From the NCBI GenBank assembly GCA_019843655.1, contig JACDQD010000005.1, positions 3,685,575 to 3,749,574 on the forward strand: DNA of 64,000 nucleotides, read 5' to 3'. Positions 61,606 to 64,000 of the stretch are shown one piece after another. The notes beneath the pieces are model-generated. The model saw nothing but the letters and a program-made list of their open reading frames with translations. It made no database searches and was not told where the DNA came from. Each line of letters starts with the position of its first letter. Position 1 is the stretch's first letter. The stretch comes from Lethocerus indicus (taxonomy: Eukaryota > Arthropoda > Insecta > Hemiptera > Belostomatidae). Position numbers and translations under genes: made by a program.

Positions 61606-64000
61606 AAACCAACTTGAAAAGGGAAAAAAGAAGAGGAATCAACTCCTTGTTACCTCTTTCCTTTTTTTTTAAGTCTTACTTAATTATTATTTACTTAACT
61701 ACACACCCGGATAAATTGCTCATGTTTCTTTTTTTGTTTTCTTTAAGGTTAATTTTGCTCCCAGGACCCTGAGTTTAGTTGTTTCCTTTGGTCTCCTCTG
61801 TTTTTATCTCGAATGACTAACATTTCTTTTTCCTGTTTGTTACGTTGTGTCATGGTACCACCTTCTTTTTTTCTGCGTTGCAGGATGTATCTTCAGAGTG
61901 TTTGCGTTTTTTTTTTCATTTCGTATATTTATTATTATATAAAATATACACCTTCAAATAGAGTATGTATATAATAAAATAGCGTTGCTTGCCTGTTCTC
62001 ATCTTTGACTTCTCCTTTTCTTTGACATACCACACACTGTTGAGGTGCCTGAAATTTTACGCATTTGGAAACAAATTACAAACAAGATTTATTCAGATAA
62101 TATTGTCGGAACATGTTCTATTGGTGTTTTCATTCAGGGTGTCTAATTTAAGTGTGCTCGTGGGACTTCTTCATCATCATGCCGGGTAACTTAGAGTATT
62201 GTATTTTTTATTTTATTTTGGGTTTCAATTTTTGTTTTGTTTCTGTTCGGGGTGATCCGTACATTTAATTGGAGTATTACGGAAAAAATGTCACTTTAGG
62301 TTTCTTTTTTTGTTTCCTTCTGTCTTTTCAAAAACTCTAATGCATGACACGTCAATAGATAATAATACAAAAAACGAAATTGTACATTTAGTGCCATTAG
62401 TAGACTCTATCTATATTATACAATTTTAATTTTACTTAATATACCATTTTTTTCTATTTAGAAGCTTGGTATACTTTTATTTATGTATTAATTAAATGGA
62501 ATTTCAAGTACAAAGGTAATGGAAATGCGCGTAGAGAGTTTCTAGAAATACAAATCAATGTACAATTCATAATTCAAATAGACATCCTGTTATTTATTGC
62601 GATTGCCATGTTAATTATTTATATGAAATAAATATTCGTACTTGTGTGTTATTTCTATTTTAAAATGGTATAAGTTGTGAATAAATTTATACAAATAATA
62701 TGAATATGTTTCTATTAAGCAGTGACCCATTTCCTCCTATTAATCCTCTTATTGGTTTTAAGTTAAAAATGTATGTTTGGATTTTTGAGGAAAATAAATG
62801 TCTTGATGAAGGACATTAGAGTCTGAAAGGAATAGGATTTTAAATTAATAACAACTCGGATACAAATTCACAGTAAATTTTAATATCTTTTTTTTTAATT
62901 TGTCGGTACTTCAGCAATATAAACAACCATAAACTATTTACAAATGCAGTTCTGTAGATTTTAAATAATAATTGGTATGTTTTCTGAGCTGAATTCCGAT
63001 AAATTCATTTTTACAAAAACATTTTAATCATTATGAGTCATTCAGTATAACAAATATCGATTATAAAGTTGAAGACTCAATAAATTAATGCACAGAACAA
63101 TCAGAGGAACTCAGCTCAAATTTCAAATAACTGATTCCCCTACTTACGGAAGAAACTAAATGAGATTTTTTAGCTCAATAATTTTTATTCAATATATTCC
63201 TCTCTATATTTATATATATTTTATTTATTTCTTAATTATATTTATATATATAAATAGAATTCTACTAACCAAGTAGTCAGACGATGAGACGAGAGAGCCC
63301 TAAGAACTATTTTATTCTTCTTTAATTGCGATAAACAAATGGACGAAACATTTTTGGGGGGACGGTGCAAAATTGTAAGCGCGTGCAAAGATCATCAACA
63401 GCTTTTATTTTACTTAGTTTTTTCATGTAAACATTTCTTCTCAATCCTATAAAGTATTAGAGCATTAGCTGAATTTCAACAAACTACATCGAAATCCAGG
63501 AAGCTACAAGAAAGCATTCCTCTTACTTTTTTAGAATTCATTGTTAAAAAATAACTGAATCATAATTTGCAATTAAATTCAAATTCGTATATTATTTGTT
63601 TGGGGGAGGGGTCGCTACTACAGGGCTGTTTGGCACATAGAAAAATCCTAGAAGCATAAAAACAAAATGAAGAAACCAAAGAGGCAGCATTAAAATAACA
63701 GATGGTTCAATGCCATCACAATCTAAATAGTCTTGAGCACCACTTTTGGTTTTAGAGAAACAGACAAAGAATGTTTTTAAAAAAGATATAATAGAACTGT
63801 ACTATTTAGAGATGATTTAATGTTTTACAACTTGGAAAAAAGAAACAACACTGGCTGAATGCATGCTTCCTTTGTTTTCAGCATGCTAATCCAATCCTTA
63901 TTTATTCTTTTTTATCTTTCCCCTATAGTACTTTAAAATTGTATTTTAATCACAACGCACGCCTAGTTAGTGCCCTAGTTTGGACACAATTGCTAATAAA
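61606..64000. other. PSA 3' UTR and downstream intergenic sequence
   Basis: T-rich 3' UTR with AATAAA at 61973-61978 as a likely poly(A) signal and further hexamers later. From about 62700 the sequence is AT-rich with no coding exon, RNA gene or element recognised. Confidence 0.6.

Noticed and set aside
1..64000. Bacterial-type features, CRISPR arrays, viral integrations and tRNA/rRNA genes
   Set aside because: No direct-repeat/spacer array, no viral protein motifs and no clear tRNA arms were seen on reading. A tRNAscan-SE run would be decisive for tRNAs.

Overview
The window is nuclear DNA from an insect. It is AT-rich, its genes are split by GT-AG introns of tens to several thousand bases, and the proteins are closest to insect ones: a cuticle chitin deacetylase and a tango/ARNT that matches the insect form closely. 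I cannot name the order with confidence; a beetle-like holometabolan is a guess from the tango and deacetylase sequences.

Layout, left to right. (1) 1-1542 (+): 3' part of a group I chitin deacetylase (serpentine/vermiform type), with one missing base in the coding sequence. (2) 4588-8747 (+): TYW4/LCMT2, the last enzyme of wybutosine synthesis on tRNA-Phe. (3) 9717-19332 (+): RELCH, a LisH/HEAT protein of Rab11 recycling endosomes, 24 coding exons. (4) 23145-28124 (-): an N4BP1/KHNYN-like NYN-domain RNase with an eight-residue Gly-rich tandem repeat. (5) 30862-34438 (-): tango (ARNT), nearly all in one exon, with a second missing base. (6) 35017-37850 (+): DHRS4, a peroxisomal short-chain dehydrogenase. 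(7) 38277-39318 (-): the KEOPS kinase TP53RK/Bud32. (8) 39599-42594 (+): ALG1. (9) 43765-45144 (-): SNU13, with a GC-AG intron and a first coding exon holding only the start codon. (10) 46858-61605 (+): puromycin-sensitive aminopeptidase (PSA), 14 exons.

I joined exons by reading splice sites and phase. Every complete model closes in frame: 676, 1125, 532, 258, 232, 423, 127 and 868 residues. tango closes at 633 residues only if one base is restored. The genes are housekeeping and developmental and form no single pathway. Three neighbouring pairs are head to head (tango/DHRS4, TP53RK/ALG1, SNU13/PSA), so they may share promoters.

The most unusual material is in PSA introns. One insertion (58260-58656) has long terminal inverted repeats, and each arm carries the parts of a type I hammerhead ribozyme (left arm near-complete, right arm lacking stem II). 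A second insertion (60430-61320) keeps the same two ends but holds ten copies of a 70-71 bp satellite unit. Other points are a foldback MITE in the NYN gene, an 18-bp identical block shared upstream of TYW4 and RELCH, and an unassigned Cys-cluster reading frame at 30139-30294.
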